Shown: positions 1 through 8,702, counted from the stretch's first letter. The stretch: 16,333 nucleotides of DNA from Thiopontia sp964647745 (GCA_964647745.1 CAZYJG010000029.1:1-16333); one strand, 5' to 3'. Translations and numbers: made by a program. The notes: generated from the sequence alone by a model not told the origin.

Positions 1-132
1 GCAGTTGAAGAAGGGGTCGAACTGGGGTTACTGTTACGCAGTGGAGAGAAGATTACCGCAACAGGTCGGGGCAGAGACTTTCTGAACGATCTGCTGGCAC
101 TATTCATGGAGAGAAAAACAGATGGAGGTTAG
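1..132 (+). CDS. hemW: HemW-like radical SAM heme chaperone, C-terminal end only
   Basis: The window opens inside a reading frame that runs from base 1 to a TAG at 130-132, about 43 codons. The end of the protein, TGRGRDFLNDLLALFM followed by a short tail, matches the usual C-terminus of HemW (formerly called an oxygen-independent coproporphyrinogen oxidase-like protein), where a winged-helix-like segment ends in a (T/G)RGRxFLNDxLxLF pattern. HemW is a cytoplasmic radical SAM protein that binds heme and hands it to respiratory enzymes. The catalytic part lies outside the window, so the call rests on this tail. In some gammaproteobacteria hemW lies near trmB and thiSG (from memory), and those genes appear at the other end of this window, which supports the call. 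The next gene starts 3 bp after the stop and is probably co-transcribed. HemN is a less likely alternative. Confidence 0.7.
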   Translation, partial: AVEEGVELGLLLRSGEKITATGRGRDFLNDLLALFMERKTDGG

Positions 133-135
133 AGA

Positions 136-1257
136 ATGAAATCGATGGGAGACTTTCGTATAGAGCAGCGGATGATGCGTTACAGCAACTTTGTTCCGAG
201 GCTATACAACTTCTGTCTCTCCCTGGGGTTCGAGGTGGGCAAGATCATGCCCTCGCGTGCCTTCTGTTCGGATGAGAACCAGGGCTTTCCGATCATCCTC
301 ATTGCCAAGCACTTCGGCACCTTCCCCTTCAACCATGGTCGGGTAGGCGGAATCATGGCAACGGATCGTCACGGCCCCCATGCCCACCACGGCCAGGATA
401 TGATGATCGTCCAGGCAAGTCATGTCGGCTATGATCCGGAGACAAGGCAGTTTGGAAGTTATCGCCGGCTCCAGACCAGCCACTGTGAGACCACCTCCGA
501 CTGTGGAAAGATTGCCGGTGTCTCGGCCTGGTATCTCGGTGAGTACCACTTTGCCTGCGAGAAGATACTGATCGAGCGTCGGAGCGGTGAGATTGTGGTC
601 ACCATCGACAATCAGTTGCTGGACCCCTGTCGTCAGGAGGGGCTGATGCTCGATCTGGACAAGATACTGCAGAAGAACAGCTTTGGGGCGCATGAGCCGA
701 TGCAGGTACTCAGCACCTCAAAGAGCTTTCTCTCATCAACAGTATTTGCAGAGCGCTTCTCCAACCTGGAGGAGGGGGAGACCCAGGTGATTGGCTCCTC
801 CCTGAGCAGTGAGCTCTTCTCCTTCCAGCGAACCATTATTGATGAGGAGGAGGGGCATGACCATCTGGAGAGAAATCTGCTCCCCCACATGCCAAACATC
901 GTCACCTCCGCTGCACCCTCACTGGTTGCGGCACAGGTCAACTCACAGGTTGAGTTTGACCGTGCATTTCGTACCATCACCCGGGAGCCGGCCTACCATG
1001 GCAAGCGCCTGCTCTTTGTGTCGGGAATCCATATCGATATCTCGCCACAGACGGGGCAGATCTTTCCATTGACCAAATTTATCCCCTGGGCGGCCTACTT
1101 CCAGGACCAGGATGGCTCCAATGTCACCTATGAGCAGCAGGAGCTGTGGGATCTGCTGGAGCAGCAGTCAACGGAGAACCCTGATCAGATTGATCTGGAT
1201 GCGGCCATTCAGCAGATGGAGGGGCTGCAGGAGGTGGTCATTGAGGAGATCCCCTAG
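136..1257 (+). CDS. Probable LCIB/LCIC-family beta-carbonic anhydrase with a C-terminal extension
   Basis: This 373-residue protein has no signal peptide and no membrane segment. The start is well supported by GGAGG at 124-128, 7 bases before the ATG, and it follows the hemW stop by 3 bp. The N-terminal half resembles the LCIB (limiting-CO2-inducible B) family. It has a C-x-D motif (C44, D46), a glycine-rich stretch around 68-72, a SHVGYD segment with H96, and a CGKIAG segment with C123. Cys-His-Cys is the zinc set expected in LCIB-type beta-carbonic anhydrases, which interconvert CO2 and bicarbonate. The Arg that usually partners the Asp is not at the expected spot (N48). A histidine cluster lies at 79-85. 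Residues about 200-373 look like an additional acidic, soluble region that I do not recognise. The nearby bicA and nhaD fit a carbon-uptake role. The family call rests on motif recognition only; an unknown metal-binding protein remains possible. Confidence 0.5.
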   Translation: MKSMGDFRIEQRMMRYSNFVPRLYNFCLSLGFEVGKIMPSRAFCSDENQGFPIILIAKHFGTFPFNHGRVGGIMATDRHGPHAHHGQDMMIVQASHVGYDPETRQFGSYRRLQTSHCETTSDCGKIAGVSAWYLGEYHFACEKILIERRSGEIVVTIDNQLLDPCRQEGLMLDLDKILQKNSFGAHEPMQVLSTSKSFLSSTVFAERFSNLEEGETQVIGSSLSSELFSFQRTIIDEEEGHDHLERNLLPHMPNIVTSAAPSLVAAQVNSQVEFDRAFRTITREPAYHGKRLLFVSGIHIDISPQTGQIFPLTKFIPWAAYFQDQDGSNVTYEQQELWDLLEQQSTENPDQIDLDAAIQQMEGLQEVVIEEIP

Positions 1258-1320
1258 GGGGCTTCTCACCAACAGCCCTGGCTGTAACAGGGTATTCCTC
1301 TGTTGAGGTGCCTCCGGCTG

Positions 1321-2745
1321 TTAACCGATGGCCAGAGAGAAGTAGTGCTCATTGACCAGCATATGGACCCAGATACTGGCCCCATAGCCAAGCGCAATGA
1401 CCGGTGCCCACTTCAGGTGTCCAACAAAGGTGTACTTTCCACGTGCCTGCCCCATCAGTGCCACACCGGCGGCTGATCCAATGGAGAGCATGCTCCCCCC
1501 GACACCAGCGGTCAGGGTTACCAGCAGCCACTGCCCCATCGACATGTCGGGCATCATGGTCAATACCGCAAACATCACCGGGATGTTGTCAACAATCGCT
1601 GAGAGAATGCCAACCATGATGTTGGCCTCGGTAATGCCCCACTGTACATACATCACCTCGGAGGCGAGGGAGAGATAGCCAATAAAGCCAAGGCCGCCCA
1701 CCGCAAGGATCACCCCGTAGAAGAAGAGCAGGGTGTCCCACTCGGCACGGGCCACCTTGTTGAAGATATCAAAGGGGGCCGGCAGGGCCGGATCCATGCG
1801 GTCACCATGCTCACCACTGTCGGGGACATCCTTGCGGAAGGTCTTCTTCAGGTAGTAGCCGAAGAACTGGAGATAGGCGAGCCCGGTCATCATCCCGATC
1901 ACAGGGGGGAGATGAACAAAATTGTGGAAGCTGACCGCCGTGGCGATGGTCATCAGGAAGAGCAGCATGATTCGTTTGGCGCCACGCTTCATGATGATGA
2001 TTTCATTGCTGGCCTCTGGGTGCACATTGGGAACTGCAAAGTGCATGATCGCAGCAGGTATCAGGAAGTTGACCACCGAGGGGACAAACAGGGCGAAGAA
2101 GGTGCCGAAGTCGACAATCCCCTTCTGCCAGACCATCAGTGTGGTGATGTCCCCAAATGGGCTGAAGGCACCGCCGGCATTGGCAGCCACCACAATATTG
2201 ATGCAGGCAAGCAGGACAAACTTGCTGTTGTCTCCACCCACCGCCAGCACCACGGCGCACATCAGCAGGGCGGTGGTCAGGTTGTCGGCAACCGGGGAGA
2301 TGAAGAAGGCGAGGATGCCGGTCATCCAGAAGAGCTGGCGAAAGCCAAACCCCTTGCGAACCAGCCAGGAGCGCAGCGTGTCAAATACGCGTCGCTCCTC
2401 CATGGCATTGATGTAGGTCATCGCAACCAGCAGGAAGAGCATCAACTCGGAAAACTCCAGGAAGTTGTGACGTACCGCCACCTCTGCCGCATGCGGCATG
2501 CCGTGTGAGGCATAGGCCAGCGCAATCATCACCCAGATAATGCCGGCCGCCAGCAGCACCGGCTTGGATTTGCGCAGATGGGTGAACTCCTCCACCATCA
2601 CCAGCAGATAGGCGAGGGAGAAGATAATCAGCGAGAGAATCCCAACGGTCTCCCCGGTGAGGTCGAGTTGTTTCCCCTCACCACCGGAGGCGAGTGAGAG
2701 TGCCGGGAAGAGGAGTGCGGAGAGTGTAAGGAGCAGGGCTTTCAT
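1321..2745 (-). CDS. nhaD: NhaD-type sodium/proton antiporter
   Basis: This 474-residue polytopic inner-membrane protein belongs to the NhaD branch of the ion transporter superfamily and exchanges cytoplasmic Na+ (or Li+) for protons. It begins with a signal-like hydrophobic stretch (residues 1-20) and has about a dozen membrane segments. Diagnostic motifs are EEFTHLRKSKP (52-62), SPVADNLTTAL (150-160) and NAGGAFSPFGDITTLMVW (189-206). Polar residues reported as important in Vibrio cholerae NhaD (from memory) appear at the same numbers: S150, D154, N155, N189, D199, T201, T202. A second set appears in the C-terminal half at S382, D386, N387 and S421/S424. The gene starts 29 bp after the stop of the RND permease on the same strand, with no terminator between them, so it is probably the last gene of the efflux operon. 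No good ribosome binding site precedes the ATG, so translation may be coupled. It converges on the LCIB-like gene. Confidence 0.93.
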   Translation of the reverse strand: MKALLLTLSALLFPALSLASGGEGKQLDLTGETVGILSLIIFSLAYLLVMVEEFTHLRKSKPVLLAAGIIWVMIALAYASHGMPHAAEVAVRHNFLEFSELMLFLLVAMTYINAMEERRVFDTLRSWLVRKGFGFRQLFWMTGILAFFISPVADNLTTALLMCAVVLAVGGDNSKFVLLACINIVVAANAGGAFSPFGDITTLMVWQKGIVDFGTFFALFVPSVVNFLIPAAIMHFAVPNVHPEASNEIIIMKRGAKRIMLLFLMTIATAVSFHNFVHLPPVIGMMTGLAYLQFFGYYLKKTFRKDVPDSGEHGDRMDPALPAPFDIFNKVARAEWDTLLFFYGVILAVGGLGFIGYLSLASEVMYVQWGITEANIMVGILSAIVDNIPVMFAVLTMMPDMSMGQWLLVTLTAGVGGSMLSIGSAAGVALMGQARGKYTFVGHLKWAPVIALGYGASIWVHMLVNEHYFSLAIG

Positions 2746-2774
2746 TTTGTACAGGATCTGGTCTGGAGAGGTTG

Positions 2775-5700
2775 TTACAGGGTCTTTGGAAGGTGAATTA
2801 TATCTCTTTGGGAGGGGGCTTGTCCCTCCGGCACCCCTACCCCCCTGTTCGGGGGGCGGTCTGCGGCTGCAAACGGCCTCAGAAGATCCTGCAGGATGAG
2901 ATAGCCGGCGGGAATCAGGATCAGGCTGATCAGGGTGGCATAGAGGATGCCAAAGCCGAGGGAGACAGCCATCGGGATCAGAAACTGTGCCTGGGTGCTC
3001 TTCTCCAGAATCAGTGGGGTCAGACCGAAGAAGGTGGTCAGTGAGGTGAGCAGAATGGGGCGAAAACGGGCTGCCCCGGCACTGCTGACGGCAGAAAAGA
3101 GCTCAACCCCCTCCCTGCGCCGGCGGTTGATCCACTCCACCAGAATCAGGCTGTCATTGACCACCACCCCCGCGAGGGCGAGCATCCCCATGATGCTGAT
3201 CAGGCTGAGATTCATCCCCAGCACCATGTGGCCCAGCAGTGCACCCACCACACTGAATGGGATCACCAGCATTACCAGCAGGGGCTGGCTCCAGGATCTG
3301 AGGGGGATGGCGAGCAGTGCATAGATTGCAGCCAGTGCGATCATGGCGCCGTGGAAGAGGCTGCCGAAGGACTCACTCTGCTCCCGCAGCTCGCCCTCGA
3401 GACTGTAGCGTATCCCGGGATACTCCTGTATCAGCCCATCAAGAAAGGGCTCGAGGTCGCGCACAATACGGTTGGTATCCACCCGCTTCTTGTCGAGGTC
3501 CGCAGTTACATTGATGGCGCGCCGGCGGTCAATGCGGCTGATCTCGGTAAAGGAGCGGCCATGGATAAAGTTGGCCACGTTGCCAATCGGGACCTCCGAT
3601 CCATCCGCGGCGCGGATGCGCATCGTCTCCAGGCTCTCCAGAGAGCTTCTCTGCTCCTTCGGGTAGCGGACAATGACCCGCACATCGTCCCGTCCGCGCT
3701 GGATCCGTTGAACCTCCGCCCCAAAAAAGGCCTGCCTCACCTGGCGTCCCAGATCCTCCGTTGTGATGCCCAGATCCTCCGCATCCGCTTTTATCGCAAG
3801 CCGGATCTCCGGTTTGCCATTTTCGAATGTGTCCTGGATATCAAAGAGCCCGGGGTACTCCGCCAGCCGCTGGCGGACACGTGCAGCCGCCTCGCCGAGC
3901 ATGGAGAAGTCGTCCCCCGTAAGCTCGATATCGATCGGGTCCCCGCCGCGCCCAATCTCGGCCCGGAAGTTGAGTTCCTGTGAACCGGGGATGGCGCCGA
4001 TCCCCTTGCGCCAGCGCTGCACCAGCTCCCTGGTGGTGACGGCAACGGAGCGCTCCTCGGGAGGGACAAGCTCAAGACTGACCTGTCCCGTCTCCGCCTT
4101 GCCTGTGGCATCCCGGCGGTGTGAATTCCCCGCCTTCCACCCCGCACTGATCAGGATGTTGCGGACCATCGATTCACCACTCTCTGGATCCACCATCTCC
4201 GTCTGCAACTGCTCTGCAACACGGGCCATCTCGCGCACATGGTGTTCGGTGATCCGGGCCGGGGTCCCCGGCTGCATGATCAGGGTGGCGCGTGCGGTCT
4301 CGGTCTGCACCTTGGGAAAGAAACTGAAGCCATAACGCCCACTGACAACAAAGCTGACAATGATGAAGGTGACGCCGATAAAAACTGCCAGGGTCAGATA
4401 GCGCTGTCTCAACAGCCGTTCCAGCAGGGGGCGATAGATGGAGGTGATGGCGCGCTCCAGACCGTCGGCGATCCCATGCTGCATGCGGCTCAGCAGGGAG
4501 GGGCTGTGGGCCTGTCGTAGCCGAATATGGCGCAGGTGTGCGGGGAGGATCAGCTTGGATTCCATCCAGGAGAAGAGCAGAACCGGGATGATGATCATCG
4601 GGATCTGGGCAAAGAGGGCACCGCGCCGCCCCTCGATAAAGAGCAGCGGAAGAAAGGCCGCGAGGGTGGTGAAGAGGCCAAAGGTGACCGGGACCGCAAC
4701 CTCACGGGTTCCCTGGATGGCTGCATGGATGGAGTTTTCGGCCCGCTGCAGATGGCGATAGATGTTCTCTCCGGTGATGATGGCGTCGTCCACCACGATG
4801 CCGAGCACCAGGATAAAGGCAAACAGGCTGATGATGTTGAGTGTCACACCCATCTCAGGCATCAGTGCAATTGCACCGAGAAAGCTGATCGGGATACCGA
4901 CACAGACCCAGAAGGCGACCGCGAAGCGGAGAAACAGGGCGAGGCAGAGGAAGACCAGCAGACCCCCCTGCCAGGCGCTGTTGAGGAGGGTGTTGAGCCG
5001 CAACTTGACGATGCGGGAGCGGTCCCGCCAGTATCCGAGCGCCACCCCCTCCGGCATGATGGAGTGGCTATCCTCCACATAGTTGCGCACCGCCCGCCCC
5101 ACCTCGAGCGCACTCTGCTGCCCGGTCCGGTAGACATCAATCATCATCGCCGGACGGCCATTGAACTCCGAGAAGAGCGGGGTCTCCTCAAAGCCATCAT
5201 GGATGGTGGCGACCTCCCCCAGTGTCAGGTGGGTCCCATTCGGGTGAGAGAGAATTGGAATGCGGGAGAAGTCATCCCTGCGGTAGGCCTGTCCCTGGGT
5301 GCGCAGGACAATCTCGCTGTTGTGGCTCTTCAGGGTTCCGGCCGGAAAGTCGGAGGAGGAGCGCTGAATGGCCTGGACCACATCATCCAGGGTGAGAGCA
5401 TGTCGGGCCAGGGTGTGTTCATCCACCTCGATCTGGATCTCGAAGGGGCGGATTCCGCTCAGTTCTGCAAGGTTCACCTCGGGCAGTGCCGTCAGGTCGT
5501 TGAGCACCTGGTCACCCAGCTGGCGCAACTCCCGCTCCGGCAGCCCCCCGGAGACCACCACACTGATGACCTGGCGGTGAAACTGCTGAACCCCGTAGGT
5601 GGGTCGCTCCACATCGGCGGGGAAGGTGGTGATGGCATCAACCTTCCCCTTGACGTCATCGAGCAGTTTTCTGGCCTGCCCCAACTCGGTCTCAACGGTT

Positions 5701-5990
5701 ACCAGGCCGGCATTCTCAAAGGCGGAGGAGGTGACCCGGGTAATCCCCTCCAGCCCTGCAATCGCCTCCTCGATGCGGATGACCACCGCCTTCTCGACCT
5801 CTGCCGGGCTGGCGCCACGATAGCTCGCCGCAATATTGATGCGGTCCTTCTCGAATTGCGGGAAGACCTCAAGGATGACCCGCTCGTAGAGGGTCCAGAG
5901 GCCAAACAGCAGGATGAAGGCCATCAGCAGATTGGCGGCAACCTCGTTACGGGCAAACCATCCGATGACACCCTCTCGTTCCATGTTCAT
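2775..5990 (-). CDS. RND efflux pump inner-membrane permease (AcrB-like superfamily)
   Basis: This 1071-residue protein is of normal length for the RND family. It has a membrane segment near residues 19-36, two large periplasmic loops, and paired blocks of membrane segments (about 336-480 and 534-550, then 876-1033). As in the family, these would form a trimeric proton-driven drug exporter. The TM4 proton-relay motif GIVVDDAIITGEN carries the acidic pair D401/D402. In TM10 the position of the AcrB lysine (K940) is taken by N945 in GVVVNDSLILVEW, with D946 beside it. This pattern differs from AcrB but resembles other RND subgroups. The ATG follows the adaptor stop by 7 bp, and the gene is third in an outer-membrane factor - adaptor - permease operon with nhaD downstream. 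The substrate cannot be told from sequence. The last ~30 residues are a variable cytoplasmic tail. Confidence 0.95.
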   Translation of the reverse strand: MNMEREGVIGWFARNEVAANLLMAFILLFGLWTLYERVILEVFPQFEKDRINIAASYRGASPAEVEKAVVIRIEEAIAGLEGITRVTSSAFENAGLVTVETELGQARKLLDDVKGKVDAITTFPADVERPTYGVQQFHRQVISVVVSGGLPERELRQLGDQVLNDLTALPEVNLAELSGIRPFEIQIEVDEHTLARHALTLDDVVQAIQRSSSDFPAGTLKSHNSEIVLRTQGQAYRRDDFSRIPILSHPNGTHLTLGEVATIHDGFEETPLFSEFNGRPAMMIDVYRTGQQSALEVGRAVRNYVEDSHSIMPEGVALGYWRDRSRIVKLRLNTLLNSAWQGGLLVFLCLALFLRFAVAFWVCVGIPISFLGAIALMPEMGVTLNIISLFAFILVLGIVVDDAIITGENIYRHLQRAENSIHAAIQGTREVAVPVTFGLFTTLAAFLPLLFIEGRRGALFAQIPMIIIPVLLFSWMESKLILPAHLRHIRLRQAHSPSLLSRMQHGIADGLERAITSIYRPLLERLLRQRYLTLAVFIGVTFIIVSFVVSGRYGFSFFPKVQTETARATLIMQPGTPARITEHHVREMARVAEQLQTEMVDPESGESMVRNILISAGWKAGNSHRRDATGKAETGQVSLELVPPEERSVAVTTRELVQRWRKGIGAIPGSQELNFRAEIGRGGDPIDIELTGDDFSMLGEAAARVRQRLAEYPGLFDIQDTFENGKPEIRLAIKADAEDLGITTEDLGRQVRQAFFGAEVQRIQRGRDDVRVIVRYPKEQRSSLESLETMRIRAADGSEVPIGNVANFIHGRSFTEISRIDRRRAINVTADLDKKRVDTNRIVRDLEPFLDGLIQEYPGIRYSLEGELREQSESFGSLFHGAMIALAAIYALLAIPLRSWSQPLLVMLVIPFSVVGALLGHMVLGMNLSLISIMGMLALAGVVVNDSLILVEWINRRRREGVELFSAVSSAGAARFRPILLTSLTTFFGLTPLILEKSTQAQFLIPMAVSLGFGILYATLISLILIPAGYLILQDLLRPFAAADRPPNRGVGVPEGQAPSQRDIIHLPKTL

Positions 5991-5997
5991 GGCCTGT

Positions 5998-7182
5998 TCA
6001 GGGTCTCCCTGATTCCCGCTCCCTGATCTTGATCCTCATCCCCTCCGGTGCAAAGGGGAGCGGGGTGGTGATGACCTGTTCGCCGGAATCGATGCCGGAG
6101 GAGACAATCAGGTGTTCCGCCTGCTGCCAGAGTGTCTTGATGGTGCGTCGCTGAATGCGCTGGTCCGCTCCGGCAATCAGGATCTCGTCGCCATTGAGGA
6201 CCGCCTCACGCGGAACCAGAAAGACGTTGTGCAGGGTCCTGCCGTGGATCTCCGCCTTGACGAACTGGCCAATCCGGAGGGGCGGCACCCCCACCTGCTG
6301 GTGTCCGAAGGGGTTCTCCACCTGTGCAACAACATGCATCTGTCGGGTGCGTGGGTCGATGGCGGCCTCGCTGCGCACCACCCGCCCACCCCAGCGGTAC
6401 TCACTGCTGCCAATGGCGGCAATCAGATCGACGGTTGGCCCCGCTGCCGCAGGGGTTGCGGGGTCGCTGTCCAGAGGGTCGGGGAGCTGGAGAAAACTGG
6501 CCTGCCGGTTGGTGATTGGGAGCCGAACCTCGGCGAAGTCGGTGGCATAGAGCGCAGCCAGTGTGGTGCCGCGGGTAACAAACTGGCCGATATCGGCCCC
6601 CTTCTCCAGCACACGCCCTGCGTAGGGGGCGACAATCTTCGTCCGCTCCAGATCACGCTCAGCCTGTGCCAGCCGCGCCTCGGCGGCAGCCAGGGCTGCC
6701 TCGGCCTTCTTGAGCTGGGGGCGGTGCAGTGTAAGGTCCGTCGGTGCACCTGTCAGCCCCATCCGCTTCCAGTCCTGCGCTGCCTGTGAGGCCTTGGCGC
6801 TCTCCTCCTGCAGTGTCAGTCGTGCCTGTGCCAGATCGGAGCGGGCGATGGTTGCTGCATGCAGATAGTCGGTGGCGTCAATGGTGACCAGAACCTCTCC
6901 CACCTCGAAGAAGCCGCCAGGCCGGAAGTTGGAAGAGACCGCAGTGATGCGGCCGGAGATCTCGGCAACCAGCTCCCCCTGGGTGTGTGGGGTGATGTTT
7001 CCACGGCTCTGGATCACCATCGGATACTCAACAGCGCTGAGGGTTACCGTCTCAACCAGGGGGGTGGACTGCTCTGCCGGTCGGCGCCCCGCCTCCGGTG
7101 CGGTCTTGATGAGATGGAGACCAAGGTAGATGCTTGCCCCAATGATGGCGACAGGGAAGAGGATGCGCAGCAGCTTTCTCAT
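5998..7182 (-). CDS. RND efflux periplasmic adaptor (membrane fusion protein)
   Basis: This 394-residue protein starts with a short basic stretch and one hydrophobic segment (residues 5-23), giving an N-terminal membrane anchor or uncleaved signal; no lipobox is seen. A beta-barrel/lipoyl half follows (about 42-102, including GNITPHTQGELVAEISGRI). Next is a long alpha-helical hairpin rich in Ala, Glu and Gln (about 107-182), then the second lipoyl half (APYAGRVLEKGADIGQFV, 185-202) and C-terminal barrel domains. This is the order expected of HlyD/AcrA-type adaptors, which bridge the permease and the outer-membrane channel. Its ATG overlaps the stop of the outer-membrane factor by 4 bp (ATGA, 7179-7182), and its stop is 7 bp before the permease ATG, so the three are translationally linked. 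Confidence 0.94.
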   Translation of the reverse strand: MRKLLRILFPVAIIGASIYLGLHLIKTAPEAGRRPAEQSTPLVETVTLSAVEYPMVIQSRGNITPHTQGELVAEISGRITAVSSNFRPGGFFEVGEVLVTIDATDYLHAATIARSDLAQARLTLQEESAKASQAAQDWKRMGLTGAPTDLTLHRPQLKKAEAALAAAEARLAQAERDLERTKIVAPYAGRVLEKGADIGQFVTRGTTLAALYATDFAEVRLPITNRQASFLQLPDPLDSDPATPAAAGPTVDLIAAIGSSEYRWGGRVVRSEAAIDPRTRQMHVVAQVENPFGHQQVGVPPLRIGQFVKAEIHGRTLHNVFLVPREAVLNGDEILIAGADQRIQRRTIKTLWQQAEHLIVSSGIDSGEQVITTPLPFAPEGMRIKIRERESGRP

Positions 7183-8612
7183 GGGCTGCTGGATACCCTC
7201 TCCAGCCCCTGATCAAAGGGGCCGCCCAGCGCAAGGTGGAGCGCAATTCTGTTCTCGATGCGCGCAGCGACCGCCTTGAGGCGGGTGCTCTCATGGTCAT
7301 AGGCACGCTTCTTTGCATCAAGCAGGGCAAGGATGTCGATCAGCCCGTTCTGGTAGCGGGAGAGTGCAAGCACGGCCGCGTGGTGTGACTCTGTTGCGGC
7401 GCGTGCAAGAGCAGCCACCCGCAACTGGTGGTAGTGGTCTGCAGCCAGCGCATCCTCCACCTCGCGGAATGCAACCAGTATGGTCTGGGCATGGTCAACC
7501 CACGCCTCCTGGTGGTCAATCTTCTCCAGCATCTCCTCGGCCTTCAGCTTCTCCTGCTGAAACAGGGGCTGGGTCAGGTCACCCAGCAGGGACCAGATCA
7601 GATAGTCCCAGTCGAGCAGGTTGTGCAGCTCGAGGCTTGAGGTTCCCCCTTTCGCAGTCAGCGAGAAGGAGGGGAGCCGGTTTCTGGAGGCCACCTCTGC
7701 ATCGAGTCCTGCTGCGACCAGTCGCCTGCTGCTGGCGGCGATATCGGGCCTGCGCTGCAGCAGGTCGGAGGGGAGTCCGGCGGGGATCACCGCACTGATC
7801 CCAGGCAGGGAACCGGCGCTCTCCAGCTCGGCTGCTGGATAGCGGCCAAGCAGAATCTCAAGTGCTCGCACCAGCTCCTGCTCTCTCATCCTTTTGCTGG
7901 TCAGCCGCTCCTCTGCGGTGGCCGCCTCGCTGCGGGCCAGGTGGAGATCGAGCGCATCGACCAGTCCGTTGCGATAGCGCTCCTCAATCACCTCCAGGGC
8001 CTGCAGGTCACTGTCCAGCTGGTGTCTGGCCAGCTGCGTCTGCTGTTTCGACTCGATGACGGAAAACCAGCGCTGCGCCACATCGGCAACAAGGGAGAGT
8101 CTGGCCGCCTCCAGATCGGTGGCGGCGGCCTGCTCCAGGGCAACGGCGGCCCGCTGCTGGTCCGAGAGACGGTGCCAGAGGTCGATCTCCCAGACGGCGG
8201 TGATGTCCAGCTGGTAGCGCTCGCTTGTGGATGCAGTATCGCTGGAGGAGAGAGAACGCGCCCGCTTTCCACTCACCCCCCCCTCTACGGTGGGACGCAG
8301 GTTGGCCGAGGTGATGGCGGCGCTCTGTTGAGCGCTCTGCCAGTTGAGGGCGGCAATCTTCAGGTCGTGGTTGTGGTGCAGCGCCTCATTCACGATCCTC
8401 TCCAATTCTGGCGAACCGAACTCCTGCAGCCACTGATCGGAGACGCCCCCCTCCCGGGCGCTGTCATGGTCCGCGCTCCAGGCGGCGCGGGGCTCCACTG
8501 CAAACTGCAGTGTCTCTGGCGGCAGCGTGGGGTCACCGGCACATCCGGCCAGCAGGAAGCCGGCCAATAGCAGCGGCAGAAGAGGGCTGTTGGTTACGCC
8601 ATGAACGCTCAT
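7179..8612 (-). CDS. RND efflux outer-membrane factor, TolC/NodT-family lipoprotein
   Basis: This 477-residue protein has a lipoprotein signal peptide ending in LLAGC, with C24 as the predicted lipidated residue. Two repeated TolC-like halves follow, each with long alpha-helical hairpins rich in Ala, Gln, Glu and Leu. NodT-type landmarks include QWLQEFGSPELERIV near residue 60, the ALNWQSAQQSAAITSANLRPTV region, the LVDALDLHLARSEAATAEE segment, and its second-half counterpart ending NGLIDILALLDAKKRAYD. It should form the trimeric outer-membrane channel of the pump. The first-gene position fits an operon start. An inverted repeat lies 3 bases before the start codon, and no strong ribosome binding site is seen there. 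Confidence 0.93.
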   Translation of the reverse strand: MSVHGVTNSPLLPLLLAGFLLAGCAGDPTLPPETLQFAVEPRAAWSADHDSAREGGVSDQWLQEFGSPELERIVNEALHHNHDLKIAALNWQSAQQSAAITSANLRPTVEGGVSGKRARSLSSSDTASTSERYQLDITAVWEIDLWHRLSDQQRAAVALEQAAATDLEAARLSLVADVAQRWFSVIESKQQTQLARHQLDSDLQALEVIEERYRNGLVDALDLHLARSEAATAEERLTSKRMREQELVRALEILLGRYPAAELESAGSLPGISAVIPAGLPSDLLQRRPDIAASSRRLVAAGLDAEVASRNRLPSFSLTAKGGTSSLELHNLLDWDYLIWSLLGDLTQPLFQQEKLKAEEMLEKIDHQEAWVDHAQTILVAFREVEDALAADHYHQLRVAALARAATESHHAAVLALSRYQNGLIDILALLDAKKRAYDHESTRLKAVAARIENRIALHLALGGPFDQGLERVSSSP

Positions 8613-8614
8613 GG

Positions 8615-8635
8615 CGCTATGATGGCCCCATAGCG
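8615..8635. promoter_or_regulatory. Inverted repeat at the start of the efflux operon, possible operator
   Basis: Perfect 7-bp arms CGCTATG (8615-8621) and CATAGCG (8629-8635) are separated by 7 bases, immediately upstream of the outer-membrane factor ATG (8612, minus strand). A possible -10 element TATAGA lies just upstream on the minus strand (8650-8645) without a good -35, which would place transcription initiation near 8638, beside the repeat. Efflux operons are often controlled by TetR- or MarR-type repressors at such sites, so an operator is plausible. In RNA the same repeat would make a hairpin next to the start codon. No regulator gene lies nearby. Confidence 0.4.
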
Positions 8636-8702
8636 GCTCTCTTGTCTATAGTTGAGCGCCTGTTGTGATCCCCGCGGCACATAGATCAGGCGGCCCCTTC
8701 GG

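Noticed and set aside
1258..1320. A terminator between the LCIB-like gene and nhaD
   Set aside because: The gap contains ACAGCC/GGCTGT (1272-1285) and a longer-range AACAGCC/GGCTGTT pairing, but the close-range loop is too small and there is no T-run, so no terminator is claimed.
2838..2856. A C6/G6 hairpin near the 3' end of the RND permease gene
   Set aside because: It lies inside the coding region for the variable C-terminal tail and lacks a T-run. It is more likely a by-product of Pro/Gly codons.
4527..6026. A 499-codon plus-strand open frame opposite the RND permease
   Set aside because: The permease frame is unmistakable, and this frame is its complement with no recognisable domain or ribosome binding site.
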